Source of the DNA: Bacteroidales bacterium
GTDB taxonomy: Bacteria > Bacteroidota > Bacteroidia > Bacteroidales > UBA932
DNA: 58,700 nucleotides
Direction: 5' to 3'
NCBI GenBank assembly: GCA_017549505.1
Contig: JAFYUS010000037.1
Location: 1 to 58,700, forward strand
A program made the translations under genes and the position numbers. Shown one piece after another: positions 7,594 to 17,418 of the stretch (position 1 is the stretch's first letter; each line of letters begins with the position of its first letter). A model generated the notes under the pieces. The model made no database searches, was not told the DNA's origin, and saw nothing but the letters and a program-made list of their open reading frames with translations.

Positions 7594-10500
7594 ATGAAAA
7601 ATGTAACAAAACGAAGTTGGAAGATCCCTACCATGATTTTCCTCATGCTGTTATGTTGCGTGACCGCTTCGGCTCAGTCGTTCACAGCGAAGGGAGTTGT
7701 AGTGGACAGCAATGGCGAACCTGTCATTGGCGCCGGTGTTGCACTCAAGGGTAACGAGACTGTGGGAACAGTTACCGACCTAGACGGTAACTTCGCACTC
7801 TCGGTTCCTGACGGCAATGCAGTCCTCGTTGTCTCATTCATCGGAATGGAGACCAAAGAGGTTCCTGTTTCTAAAAGTGCGATGAAAGTCATTCTTTCAG
7901 ATGACTCTCTCATGCTTGAAGAGACAATCGTAGTCGGTTACGGCCAGCAGAAGAAGGCTTCCGTAGTCGGCGCAATCACACAGACTACCGGTGAGGTTCT
8001 CGAAAGAGCAGCCGGAGTCAGCAGTGTTGGAGCTGCCCTTACCGGTAACCTTCCAGGTGTCGTGACTACCCAGTCAACCGGTATGCCAGGTGAAGAAGAC
8101 CCTAAGATCACAATCCGTAGCGGCTCTTCATGGAACGGCAACGATCCTCTCGTCCTTGTCGACGGTATCGAGCGTCCTATGACATCAGTGGACATCTCAT
8201 CAGTTGAAAGCATCTCTGTACTTAAGGATGCATCTGCAACTGCAGTCTATGGTGTGAAGGGTGCGAACGGTGTCATCCTCGTGACAACAAAGCGTGGTCA
8301 GGAAGGTAAGGCTAGAATCGATGTAGGCTTCAATGCTACAATGAAGGCTCCTTCAAAGCTTCCTAACAAGATGGACTCTTACGATGCCCTCATGGCACGT
8401 AACGTTTCGCTCGAGCATGAACTTGCTGTCAATGGAGCGGATTCATGGGAGTACATCAGACCACAGGCTTTCATCGAGAACTATCGTAACCAGACTACTG
8501 TAGCTCAGAAAGAGCGTTATCCTAATGTAGACTGGCAGAAGGCTCTCTTCAATGACTTTGCAATGTCTTATCAGGCAAATGTCAATGTAAGCGGTGGTAC
8601 AAAGTTCGTGAAGTACTTTGCGGCTGCTGACTATATCAATGAAGGTGACCTTTTCAAGGTATACCCTAACAATCGTGGTTATGAGTCTGGTTACGGTTAT
8701 GACCGTATCAATGTAAGAAGTAACCTCGACTTCAGCATCACAAAGACTACTACCTTGAGAGTGAATCTCGCAGGTTCAAGTGCAAGAAGAATCGCCCCTA
8801 CAATGAACTCTACCAACGATATCTGGCAGATCCAGCAGCAGTGGGCAGGTGCTTACAACATCGCACCGGACGTATTCCTTCCTGTATATTCTGACGGAGC
8901 TTGGGGATATTATCCACAGACTTCAAACGTGACCAACTCTGCTCAGAATCTTTCTACCGGTGGTATTTTCGAGACCACTACAAACCGCATCAATACTGAC
9001 TTCACCCTCGAGCAGGACCTCGGTTTCATCACCAAGGGTCTCTCTCTTAGAGGTCTGATCTCATGGGACAACCAGTTTGTTGAGTCTGGTCGTGGTGTAT
9101 CTGATATGTACAACGATCCTCAGTTCCGTTGGATCGACCCTGTTACAGGTCAGGAATATCTTAAGAGCCAGTTCGATACATATCATGGATTCGATTACAG
9201 CCAGCCTATCAAGTGGACTACTGGTGGCGGTTCTGTAAACAACTGGTCTACAATGCGTAACCTGTACTATCAGGGTCAGCTTAACTGGATGCGCACATTC
9301 AAGAAGCATGACGTAAGCGCCATGGGTCTCTTCAGCCGTTCGGAGAACGCTACAGGATCCATGATTCCTTATTATCGTGAGGACTGGGCATTCCGTGCCA
9401 CATATTCATGGAACGGTCGCTACCATGCTGAGTACAACGGTGCATACAACGGTTCCGAGAAGTTTGCTGACGTCAACCGTTTCGCATTCTTCCAGTCTGG
9501 TGCAGTTGGTTGGACAATCAGTGAAGAACCATTCATGAAGACTCTCCGTGAAAAGAGAATCATCGAATTCCTCAAGCTTCGTGCTTCATATGGTCAGATC
9601 GGTGATGACAACATCGGTTCACGTTGGCTTTACATGTCACAGTGGGCATATGGTGGAACAACCACAATGGACCTTAACCAGACAGCTTCAATTTATGACT
9701 GGTATCGTGAGTCTGCAATCGGTAACCCTGATGTGAAGTGGGAGACAGTAACCAAGGCTAACATCGGTCTCGATTACAACCTCTTCAAGGGTCTGATCGC
9801 CGGTACACTCGAAGTTTTCCAGGATGACCGTACAGACATCCTCGTAAGCGGTGGTGAGCGTTCAGTACCATCATACTTCGGTGGTACACCTCCAACAGTT
9901 AACCTCGGTCGCGTGCGCGCAAGCGGTTATGAGCTTGAACTCCGCGTCAACAAGCAGTTCAAGAACTCTCTCCGTCTCTGGGGTAATTTCAATATGACAC
10001 ATGCATCAAATGTAATCCTCCAGAAGGACGACCCTGAACTCCTTCCTAACTATCAGAAGGATGCAGGATATGCAATCGGTCAGTACAGATCACACATCGA
10101 CGCAGGTTTCCTCAATACTTGGGACGAGGTCTATGGTTCTCCTGCACACGAATCAAGCGATGCTCAGAAACTTCCAGGTGACTACTACATCGTTGACTTC
10201 AATGGTGACGGTGTTGTTGACAGCAAGGACTCTGCTCCTTATGGCTTTACCGGTACTCCTGAGAATACCTACAATGCAACTATCGGAGTTGAATACAAGG
10301 GATTCAGTGCATTCGTTCAGCTTTATGGCGTTACAAACGTTACCCGTGACGTTCCTCTCGCATCTTTCGGCAGCAAGCTCAATACCGTTTATAATATAGG
10401 TGAATGGTGGTCGGCTTTGAATCCGAATGCTGATGTTGTTGTCGCTCCGTTCAACAGAACTCCAAGCTACAATGATGCTACCCAGTATCTCTTCGACGGA

Positions 10501-10725
10501 TCATATTTCCGCGTAAAGAACATGGAAGTGGCTTATACCGTATATGGCGGATGGGCTAAGAAGATCGGTCTCAACTCATTCAAGATCTTCCTTAACGGTA
10601 ACAACCTCTGGCTCTGGACAAGAATGCCTGACGACCGTGAGTCTAACCTCGGCGGATACGGTGGCGGCGGCGGTGCTTACCCTACTGTAAGACGTTTCAA
10701 CCTTGGTGTTAAGTTTACACTCTAA
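7594..10725 (+). CDS. xusA: SusC-like TonB-dependent xylan oligosaccharide transporter (XusA type)
   Basis: This 1043-residue outer-membrane protein imports oligosaccharides using TonB energy and forms a capped complex with the SusD-like protein encoded next. A signal peptide ends near residue 28 (TASAQ). A carboxypeptidase regulatory-like (CarboxypepD_reg) domain occupies about 31-110. The TonB-linked motif EETIVVGYGQQKK follows, then the plug domain (about 115-235, with LVDGIERP and GANGVILVTTKRG) and the 22-strand barrel ending in VRRFNLGVKFTL. It is the first gene of the six-gene operon whose order matches the Prevotella/Bacteroides xusABCDE-xyn10C xylan cluster. Frequent GGT and CGT codons suggest high expression. 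Confidence 0.93.
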   Translation: MKNVTKRSWKIPTMIFLMLLCCVTASAQSFTAKGVVVDSNGEPVIGAGVALKGNETVGTVTDLDGNFALSVPDGNAVLVVSFIGMETKEVPVSKSAMKVILSDDSLMLEETIVVGYGQQKKASVVGAITQTTGEVLERAAGVSSVGAALTGNLPGVVTTQSTGMPGEEDPKITIRSGSSWNGNDPLVLVDGIERPMTSVDISSVESISVLKDASATAVYGVKGANGVILVTTKRGQEGKARIDVGFNATMKAPSKLPNKMDSYDALMARNVSLEHELAVNGADSWEYIRPQAFIENYRNQTTVAQKERYPNVDWQKALFNDFAMSYQANVNVSGGTKFVKYFAAADYINEGDLFKVYPNNRGYESGYGYDRINVRSNLDFSITKTTTLRVNLAGSSARRIAPTMNSTNDIWQIQQQWAGAYNIAPDVFLPVYSDGAWGYYPQTSNVTNSAQNLSTGGIFETTTNRINTDFTLEQDLGFITKGLSLRGLISWDNQFVESGRGVSDMYNDPQFRWIDPVTGQEYLKSQFDTYHGFDYSQPIKWTTGGGSVNNWSTMRNLYYQGQLNWMRTFKKHDVSAMGLFSRSENATGSMIPYYREDWAFRATYSWNGRYHAEYNGAYNGSEKFADVNRFAFFQSGAVGWTISEEPFMKTLREKRIIEFLKLRASYGQIGDDNIGSRWLYMSQWAYGGTTTMDLNQTASIYDWYRESAIGNPDVKWETVTKANIGLDYNLFKGLIAGTLEVFQDDRTDILVSGGERSVPSYFGGTPPTVNLGRVRASGYELELRVNKQFKNSLRLWGNFNMTHASNVILQKDDPELLPNYQKDAGYAIGQYRSHIDAGFLNTWDEVYGSPAHESSDAQKLPGDYYIVDFNGDGVVDSKDSAPYGFTGTPENTYNATIGVEYKGFSAFVQLYGVTNVTRDVPLASFGSKLNTVYNIGEWWSALNPNADVVVAPFNRTPSYNDATQYLFDGSYFRVKNMEVAYTVYGGWAKKIGLNSFKIFLNGNNLWLWTRMPDDRESNLGGYGGGGGAYPTVRRFNLGVKFTL

Positions 10726-10738
10726 TTGATTCGAAGCA

Positions 10739-12691
10739 ATGAAAAGAATATTCAATATAATATTGTTGGGATCAGCCCTGGTTCTGGGAATGTCTGCTGT
10801 TTCTTGTTCGAGTTATCTTGACAAGGAGGCTGACTCTACAATCTCGGGTGAAACCCCATTCGTGAACTTCCGAAACTTCCAGGGTTTCGTGGAGGAGATC
10901 TACAACTGTATTCCTGACAAGGAAAAATGTAACTGGTGTCCGTCTTGGAACTGGGGTGATGATGAGATCTTCAACCCTGAGGCTGACAACCGTATGACTC
11001 ATCAGGCCGACCTTGGTAACTTCCGTTATATTTGGAATAACGGCAGTGGTGGAAACTGGCTTTTCAAGCCTAACAGCAATCCGACATCTACCAACAAGTT
11101 CGACCATTCACTCTGGGGACATGCATGGTATTGCATCCGTAAGGCAAACGTGGGTCTTGAGGCTCTCGAAGCTGGCAAGATGGTAAACGGTTCGAAGGAA
11201 GAGAGAGACCTTATCGCAGGTCAGCTTTACTTCTTCCGCGCATGGTGGCACTATGAGATGATCAACTGGTTCGGAGGTCTTCCTTATATCGACAAGGCTT
11301 TCGATGCAAACGAGCCTCTCAACCTCCCTCGCCTTTCTTATCAGGAGTGTGCTGACAAGTGTGCTGAGGATTTCCGCAGAGCCGCAGACCTTCTCCCTAT
11401 CAACTGGGACGATACATCTGCAGGTAAGGCTACCACAGGTAAGAACATGCTCCGTATCAATAAGGTGATGGCTCTTGCATATCTTGGCAAGTGCTACCTT
11501 TGGGCAGGTTCTCCGCTTATGGAGCACGGTGCACAGCTTGGTGGTATCGCAAGCGGCAAGACTTACGCTTACAATACTGAGTACATGAACAAGGCTTCTG
11601 AAGCTCTTGGCGAACTTCTTGCTCTTGTTGAAGCAGGTCAGACACAGTATTCTCTCGCCGAGTATGATTATGCAAACATTTATATGCATGAGAAGGCAGA
11701 AGGTGCGACAACCCGCTTTACCGACAACTTCTATACAAGAAAGCAGAACTGGCTCATGCCTGGTACTGTAGAGGCTATCTTCCGTGGCCCTTCAAGCGAC
11801 TTCAACGGTTCGCACTGGAACACTACAAAGGTATTCGGCCCTAAGGTTGCAGGTCTCGTAGAGCATGATAACGTCATCCACCAGCCTACAGCTAATGCTG
11901 TCAATATGTATGGTATGGCAAACGGTCTCCCTCTTGATGATCCTGATTCAGGATTCGATCCTAACTTCCCATTCAAGGGACGTGACCCACGTTTCTACCA
12001 TGATATCGTATTCGACGGATTCCAGTATATCCATGGTGCACCTGGTGACCGCGAGGCTTATGTATACTGCGAGCTCTTCACTGGCGGAAACATGCGTCCG
12101 GTTGCAAACGGCAGCCGTACAGGTTACTTCATCCAGAAGCTTGTTCCTCACACATGTAATGTGATCGACCAGGATTATGCATGGGGTTCTGCAGTTCACG
12201 TATATCTTCCTTATATGCGTCTTGCCGATGTTTACCTGATGTATGCTGAGGCAACTGCTGCCAAGGATGCCGGCTTCTCAAGAAGCAACAAGGCAAGCAA
12301 CTGCAATCTTACTTCTGAAGCTGCTGTCAATAAGGTACGTGCAAGATGCGGTGCCGGCGAGGTAGCTGCAAAGTTCACAGGTACTGCATATATGGATGAA
12401 ATCCGTCGTGAGCGTGCTGTCGAGCTTATGTTCGAAGGTCATCGTTTCAGTGACCTCCAGCGTTGGCTCCTCCTCACCGAGGCTCCATACACCATCAAGA
12501 CTTCACAGGAGTTTGACCGTGTACAGAGTTCAGACTGGTTCAAGACTAATGACCCTAGGGATGCACAGGTTGCCAACTGGCGTGAGGAAGTTATTCTTGA
12601 GCGCGTATTCGGTACTAAACATTACTGGTTCCCATTGCCAGACAGCGAGGTTTACCTCTATGCTGACTTCCCACAGAATCCGGGCTGGTAA
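10739..12691 (+). CDS. xusB: SusD/RagB-family xylan-binding lipoprotein (XusB type)
   Basis: The 650-residue lipoprotein has a signal peptide ending at a lipobox (SAVSC, Cys23). SusD proteins sit on the cell surface as lids over SusC barrels and bind the glycan. Family marks visible are the TPR-like helical middle with the AYLGKCYLWAGS segment, the conserved RLADVYLMYAEA motif, RRERAVELMFEGHRFSDLQRW, and the C-terminal FPLPDSEV...NPGW. It begins 13 bases after xusA and is co-transcribed with it. The exact xylan structure bound cannot be read from sequence. Confidence 0.92.
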   Translation: MKRIFNIILLGSALVLGMSAVSCSSYLDKEADSTISGETPFVNFRNFQGFVEEIYNCIPDKEKCNWCPSWNWGDDEIFNPEADNRMTHQADLGNFRYIWNNGSGGNWLFKPNSNPTSTNKFDHSLWGHAWYCIRKANVGLEALEAGKMVNGSKEERDLIAGQLYFFRAWWHYEMINWFGGLPYIDKAFDANEPLNLPRLSYQECADKCAEDFRRAADLLPINWDDTSAGKATTGKNMLRINKVMALAYLGKCYLWAGSPLMEHGAQLGGIASGKTYAYNTEYMNKASEALGELLALVEAGQTQYSLAEYDYANIYMHEKAEGATTRFTDNFYTRKQNWLMPGTVEAIFRGPSSDFNGSHWNTTKVFGPKVAGLVEHDNVIHQPTANAVNMYGMANGLPLDDPDSGFDPNFPFKGRDPRFYHDIVFDGFQYIHGAPGDREAYVYCELFTGGNMRPVANGSRTGYFIQKLVPHTCNVIDQDYAWGSAVHVYLPYMRLADVYLMYAEATAAKDAGFSRSNKASNCNLTSEAAVNKVRARCGAGEVAAKFTGTAYMDEIRRERAVELMFEGHRFSDLQRWLLLTEAPYTIKTSQEFDRVQSSDWFKTNDPRDAQVANWREEVILERVFGTKHYWFPLPDSEVYLYADFPQNPGW

Positions 12692-12732
12692 CAGTAAGGA
12701 GAATTAAGTGTATAACTATTAAAGAATAGGCA

Positions 12733-15573
12733 ATGAAATATATTAAATCAACTTTCATTCTATTTGCAATGCTGGCTGTTTCTCCTTTCATGAACGCTCA
12801 GACTGCAGAGAATGAATCAGATGGCGATACTCAGGTCCAGGTCGCATATCGTACGGTTGCTGAAAGTGACCTCATCGGTAGCGTTGCCGTATTGGATTAT
12901 GAGGAATTGACTGACAAGAACTACAATACATACAGCCTTGACAATATGCAGGCTTATGTCAGTGGTTTCAATGGCAACTCTCTCTGGGGTATGGATGGTG
13001 ACAATAATCAGGGATATCTCGTGCTTATAGACGGTGTACCTCGTGATGCCAACAACGTCATGCCTACAGAGATCTCTCAGATCACATTCCTGAAGAGTGC
13101 TCAGGCAGTCGTGCTTTATGGTAGCCGTGCTGCAAAGGGAGCTGTTCTCATCACTACAAAGCGTGGAAATTATGACGGACTTAAGGTAGATGTACGTGCA
13201 AACACAGGTGTACATGTAGCTAAGGCTTATCCTGAGTACCTCGGTTCTGCTGAGTACATGACTTACTATAATGAAGCTCTTGCAAACGACGGAAAGGCTC
13301 CTCTTTATTCACAGGAGGAAATCTACTACCACAGTGCAGGTCTCAATCCGTACCGTTATCCGAACATTGACTACTACTCTTCAGAGTACATCAACAAAGC
13401 TTATAACCGTACGGACGTGACTGCCGAGATTTCAGGTGGTGGCGGAAGGGCACACTTCTACAGCAACGTAAGCTACTACAATCAGGGAGACTTCCTTACT
13501 GTAGGTGAGGCTGCAAACAACAACACCAGCCGTTTCAACGTACGTGGTAACGTTGACGTGAAGCTCAATGATTTCATCAAGGCTTACATCAACGCAAACA
13601 CTACATTCTATGACCAGAAGTCTGGAAAGGGTAACTACTGGGAGGCTGCAGCTACAATGCGTCCTAACTTCCCTAAGAATGCTTATCCTCTCATCCCTGT
13701 CGATATGATTGATCCTAACGCTACTGCAGCATGGGATATGATCAATGCATCCGGCAATATCTTCAATATCGGCGGTAAGGACTATTTCCTCGCAGGTACA
13801 CAGCAGAACAAGACCAACGTCTTCGCTGATATGTATGCTGCCGGTAGAAGCAAGTGGACAAGCCGTCAGTTCCAGTTCGACACAGGTGTTGAATTCGATC
13901 TCAACAAAGTCCTCAAGGGACTTACATTCAAGACCATGTTCGCAATGGACTACAAGACTTCGTACTCTACTTCGTACGATAACAGCTATGCCATCTACAC
14001 TCCTACATGGTCTATGTACAACGGTCAGGAGTATATTACTGACCTCAAGATGGAAGGTGAAGACCAGAAGTCAGGTAACCAGAACATCGGTGGTTCTGAT
14101 GCCGACATGACAGTACTCTGGAACGGTCACTTCGACTACAACAGAACTTTCGACGGCAAGCACAATGTAAACGCTATGCTCGTTGCAGGTGCATTCCGTC
14201 AGACCCTTGCAGGTGAGTACCATCGTACAGCAAACGCCAATCTTGGTGTTCAGGCTGCGTACAACTATGACCACAAATATTATTTCGACTTCAGTGGAGC
14301 ATATGTACACTCTGCAAAGCTCGCCCCTGGTCATCGTGGAGCCTTCTCACCATCAGTAACCCTCGGCTGGAATGTCGCTAACGAGTCATTCCTCAAGGAT
14401 TCTGATGCAGTTAATCAGCTTACTCTCAGCGTTTCTGCAAGTGAGATCAATCAGGATATCGATATAACCGGATACTATCTCTATGCACCTACATGGGCAA
14501 CTGACAGATGGGGTTACGGTTGGGCAGACGGTGAGGATTCACAGTATGCAGTGTCTACCCGTGGTGCGAACGACCTTCTCAGCTTCATCAAGAGAAGAGA
14601 AGTTTCTGCAAACCTCAGAGGTGCATTCTTCAACAAGTCTCTCACATTTGATGCTTCATGGTTCATCCAGTCAATGGAAGGATACCTGATTGACAATACT
14701 ACCACATGGCCTTCTCACATGTCTACATCATACCCTGACCAGTCATTCATCCCTTGGATGAACTACAACAACAACGCACGTACAGGTTGGGATGTAAGCG
14801 TGAACTATAAGAAGACCTTCGGTGACTTCACAGTAGGAGCAGGCGTGAACGCTACATGGTATGATACCCTCGCTTCTCTTCGTGACGAAGTCTACACTGA
14901 CCACAGACAGCGCCAGGGCAAGCCTCTCGACGGTATCTGGGGATATCAGAGCGCAGGTCTCTTCCAGTCAGAAGAGGAAATCGCCAACTGGCCGGAGCAG
15001 AACCTCGGTTCTACAGTACGTCCTGGTGACATCAAGTATATCGACCAGAATGAGGACGGCGTAGTCAATTCAGATGACCAGGTATTCCTCGGCAAGGGAG
15101 GATGGTATGGCAGCCCTCTCACTCTTGGTGCTAACCTTACTCTCAAGTACAAGAGCTTTACTCTCTTCGCTATCGCAACTGCCGGTTACGGTGCTTATGG
15201 CGTGAAGAACAGCTCATACTACTGGATTGACGCAGAAGACAAGTACTCTGCAATCGTACGTGACCGTTGGACTCCTGAGACAGCAGCTACCGCTACATAT
15301 CCACGTCTTACAGTATCTGAAGGTGCAAACAACTTCGTTACTTCTGACTTCTGGATGTACAAGGCCAACCGCATCGACCTTGCAAAGGTTCAGTTGACTT
15401 ACGAGATGCCTCAGGCTGTTCTTAAGAACAATAAGGTTGTAAAGGGATTCTCTGCATATATCAGCGGAAGCAACCTCCTCACAATCTCTCCTGAGCGCAA
15501 GCATATGGAAATGAACGTAGGATCAGCTCCTCAGACACGTTTCTACAATCTTGGAGTCAAGATCGGATTCTAA
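12733..15573 (+). CDS. xusC: Second SusC-like TonB-dependent transporter (XusC type)
   Basis: This 946-residue outer-membrane transporter has a signal peptide ending near residue 23 (MNAQT). Unlike xusA it lacks the N-terminal carboxypeptidase regulatory-like domain and starts almost directly at the plug (about 40-150, with YLVLIDGVPRD and SRAAKGAVLITTKRG). The barrel ends in FYNLGVKIGF. It forms the second of two tandem SusC/D pairs, as in the characterised xus cluster. It is placed 41 bases after xusB and 18 bases before xusD, so one transcript is likely. The shorter N-terminus is a real difference, not a truncation, since a normal signal peptide is present. Confidence 0.92.
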   Translation: MKYIKSTFILFAMLAVSPFMNAQTAENESDGDTQVQVAYRTVAESDLIGSVAVLDYEELTDKNYNTYSLDNMQAYVSGFNGNSLWGMDGDNNQGYLVLIDGVPRDANNVMPTEISQITFLKSAQAVVLYGSRAAKGAVLITTKRGNYDGLKVDVRANTGVHVAKAYPEYLGSAEYMTYYNEALANDGKAPLYSQEEIYYHSAGLNPYRYPNIDYYSSEYINKAYNRTDVTAEISGGGGRAHFYSNVSYYNQGDFLTVGEAANNNTSRFNVRGNVDVKLNDFIKAYINANTTFYDQKSGKGNYWEAAATMRPNFPKNAYPLIPVDMIDPNATAAWDMINASGNIFNIGGKDYFLAGTQQNKTNVFADMYAAGRSKWTSRQFQFDTGVEFDLNKVLKGLTFKTMFAMDYKTSYSTSYDNSYAIYTPTWSMYNGQEYITDLKMEGEDQKSGNQNIGGSDADMTVLWNGHFDYNRTFDGKHNVNAMLVAGAFRQTLAGEYHRTANANLGVQAAYNYDHKYYFDFSGAYVHSAKLAPGHRGAFSPSVTLGWNVANESFLKDSDAVNQLTLSVSASEINQDIDITGYYLYAPTWATDRWGYGWADGEDSQYAVSTRGANDLLSFIKRREVSANLRGAFFNKSLTFDASWFIQSMEGYLIDNTTTWPSHMSTSYPDQSFIPWMNYNNNARTGWDVSVNYKKTFGDFTVGAGVNATWYDTLASLRDEVYTDHRQRQGKPLDGIWGYQSAGLFQSEEEIANWPEQNLGSTVRPGDIKYIDQNEDGVVNSDDQVFLGKGGWYGSPLTLGANLTLKYKSFTLFAIATAGYGAYGVKNSSYYWIDAEDKYSAIVRDRWTPETAATATYPRLTVSEGANNFVTSDFWMYKANRIDLAKVQLTYEMPQAVLKNNKVVKGFSAYISGSNLLTISPERKHMEMNVGSAPQTRFYNLGVKIGF

Positions 15574-15591
15574 CATTAAAACCAGAGAACA

Positions 15592-17385
15592 ATGAAACTG
15601 AAAAATATTATAGCATTTGTGGCTTTGGTAACCACATTCAGTGCATGTGACGACCTCTTCGAACCTTCTGTGGAGAATGCACAGACTGCCGATGTGGTCT
15701 TCCAGAATGCGTCCAGTGCTCAGGGTATCTTGGGATATGCTTATGCGAACCTTCCTTTCGAGACCAAGAGTACAACAGATATCGCTACTGATGATGCAGT
15801 AACCAATGACCTTGAGAACAATTACCGTAAGATGGCACAGGGTTCATGGACAGCATCCAATGACCCGATGTCTCAGTGGGTTGCACGTAAGGCAACTATC
15901 CAGTATCTCAATGTGTTCATTGAGAATGTGGAGACTGTAAAGTGGTCAGCCTCTGCGTTCAAGCAGCAGATGTTCATGGACCATGCACGTGGTCAGGCTT
16001 ATGCTCTCCGTGCATTGAACATGTACTATCTCCTCAGAAACCATGGCGGTTGGGTAGATGATCAGCTCCTTGGAGTTCCTATCATCAACTATGTTGAAGG
16101 CCCTGGTACAGATTTCAACCAGCCAAGAGCTACATTCCAGGCTTGTGTCGAGCAGATCTATGCTGACGTTGAGGCTGCTATCGAGCTTCTCCCTCTTACC
16201 TACAAGGATCTGACAAATGTCAATGATCTTCCTGCCAAGTACAAGAGTATCGAAGGTGCTAACTTCGTGGACTACAATACCGTATTCGGTCTTAGAAAGA
16301 GCGGACTCATGAACGGTCTCATCTGTAAGACAATCAAGGCTCAGACCGCACTTCTTGCATCCAGCCCTGCTTTCAGAGAAGGTACAGAAGTTACTTCTGA
16401 GGAGGCTGCCAACCTTGCAGCTGATGTACTTGCCTTCGTAGGCGGAGTATCAGGTATGGATCCTAACGGTCATCTCTGGTATATGCAGAAGGCTGAGATC
16501 GATGGTCTTGGTTCGGGTTCAAATCCTAAGGAGATCATCTGGAGAGGTAACAAGAACAAGGGAACTGCTGACTATGACTTCGGACTTGCACAGGAACTTG
16601 ACAACTTCCCTCCAACCCTTTACGGAAAGGGACGTATCAATCCGTCACAGAACCTCGTAGACGCATTCCCTATGGCAAACGGTTATCCTATCGATGCATC
16701 TGGCAGCGGATATTCTGCTAATGATCCTTATGCTGACCGTGACCCACGTCTGAGCCAGTACGTTATGTACAACGGTACTGTATATCGTGATACCGAGATC
16801 ATCACAGGTTCTTACTCTGCTGATGACAACGGTCTTAACAAGATCGCCAATTCTACACGTACAGGTTACTACCTCCGCAAGCTTCTTCGCGATGACTGCG
16901 ACCCTAACTCAACTACTCAGCTCGCTCAGTATCACTACCCTGTATACATGAGATTCACTGAGATCTTCCTCGCTTATGCAGAGGCTGCAAACGAGGCATG
17001 GGGACCTAAGGGTGCCGGTTCAAACGGATACAGCGCATATGACGTGATCAAGGCTATCCGCCAGCGTGCCGGTATCGGTGTAGGTGGAAATGACCCTTAC
17101 CTCGAGACTTGCGCAGGAAATGCTGACATGATGCGTGAACTTATCCGTAACGAGCGCCGTATCGAGCTCTGCTTTGAGAACAAGCGTTTCTGGGATATGA
17201 GACGTTGGAAACTCGATCTTAATGAGACTGTAATGGGTATGAACGTCACTCAGGTAAACGGTGTCCTCAAGTATAACGAGATCGAAGTCGAGAACCGTAA
17301 CTTCAAGGACTATATGAACTACGGACCTATTCCTGATACAGAAGTGAGAAAGTGGAGCAACCTCGATCAGAATACAGGTTGGTAA
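15592..17385 (+). CDS. xusD: Second SusD/RagB-family lipoprotein (XusD type)
   Basis: The 597-residue surface lipoprotein has its lipobox at FSAC (Cys19). SusD features are the TPR-like core (ARGQAYALRALNMYYLL), MRFTEIFLAYAEAANEA, ELIRNERRIELCFENKRFWDMRRW and the ending PIPDTEV...NTGW. It should cap the XusC barrel. The sequence is clearly different from XusB, so the two pairs probably recognise different xylan pieces; this is inference. Confidence 0.92.
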   Translation: MKLKNIIAFVALVTTFSACDDLFEPSVENAQTADVVFQNASSAQGILGYAYANLPFETKSTTDIATDDAVTNDLENNYRKMAQGSWTASNDPMSQWVARKATIQYLNVFIENVETVKWSASAFKQQMFMDHARGQAYALRALNMYYLLRNHGGWVDDQLLGVPIINYVEGPGTDFNQPRATFQACVEQIYADVEAAIELLPLTYKDLTNVNDLPAKYKSIEGANFVDYNTVFGLRKSGLMNGLICKTIKAQTALLASSPAFREGTEVTSEEAANLAADVLAFVGGVSGMDPNGHLWYMQKAEIDGLGSGSNPKEIIWRGNKNKGTADYDFGLAQELDNFPPTLYGKGRINPSQNLVDAFPMANGYPIDASGSGYSANDPYADRDPRLSQYVMYNGTVYRDTEIITGSYSADDNGLNKIANSTRTGYYLRKLLRDDCDPNSTTQLAQYHYPVYMRFTEIFLAYAEAANEAWGPKGAGSNGYSAYDVIKAIRQRAGIGVGGNDPYLETCAGNADMMRELIRNERRIELCFENKRFWDMRRWKLDLNETVMGMNVTQVNGVLKYNEIEVENRNFKDYMNYGPIPDTEVRKWSNLDQNTGW

Positions 17386-17418
17386 GAAGTGTTATATAGA
17401 CATTAAAGATAGAATATT

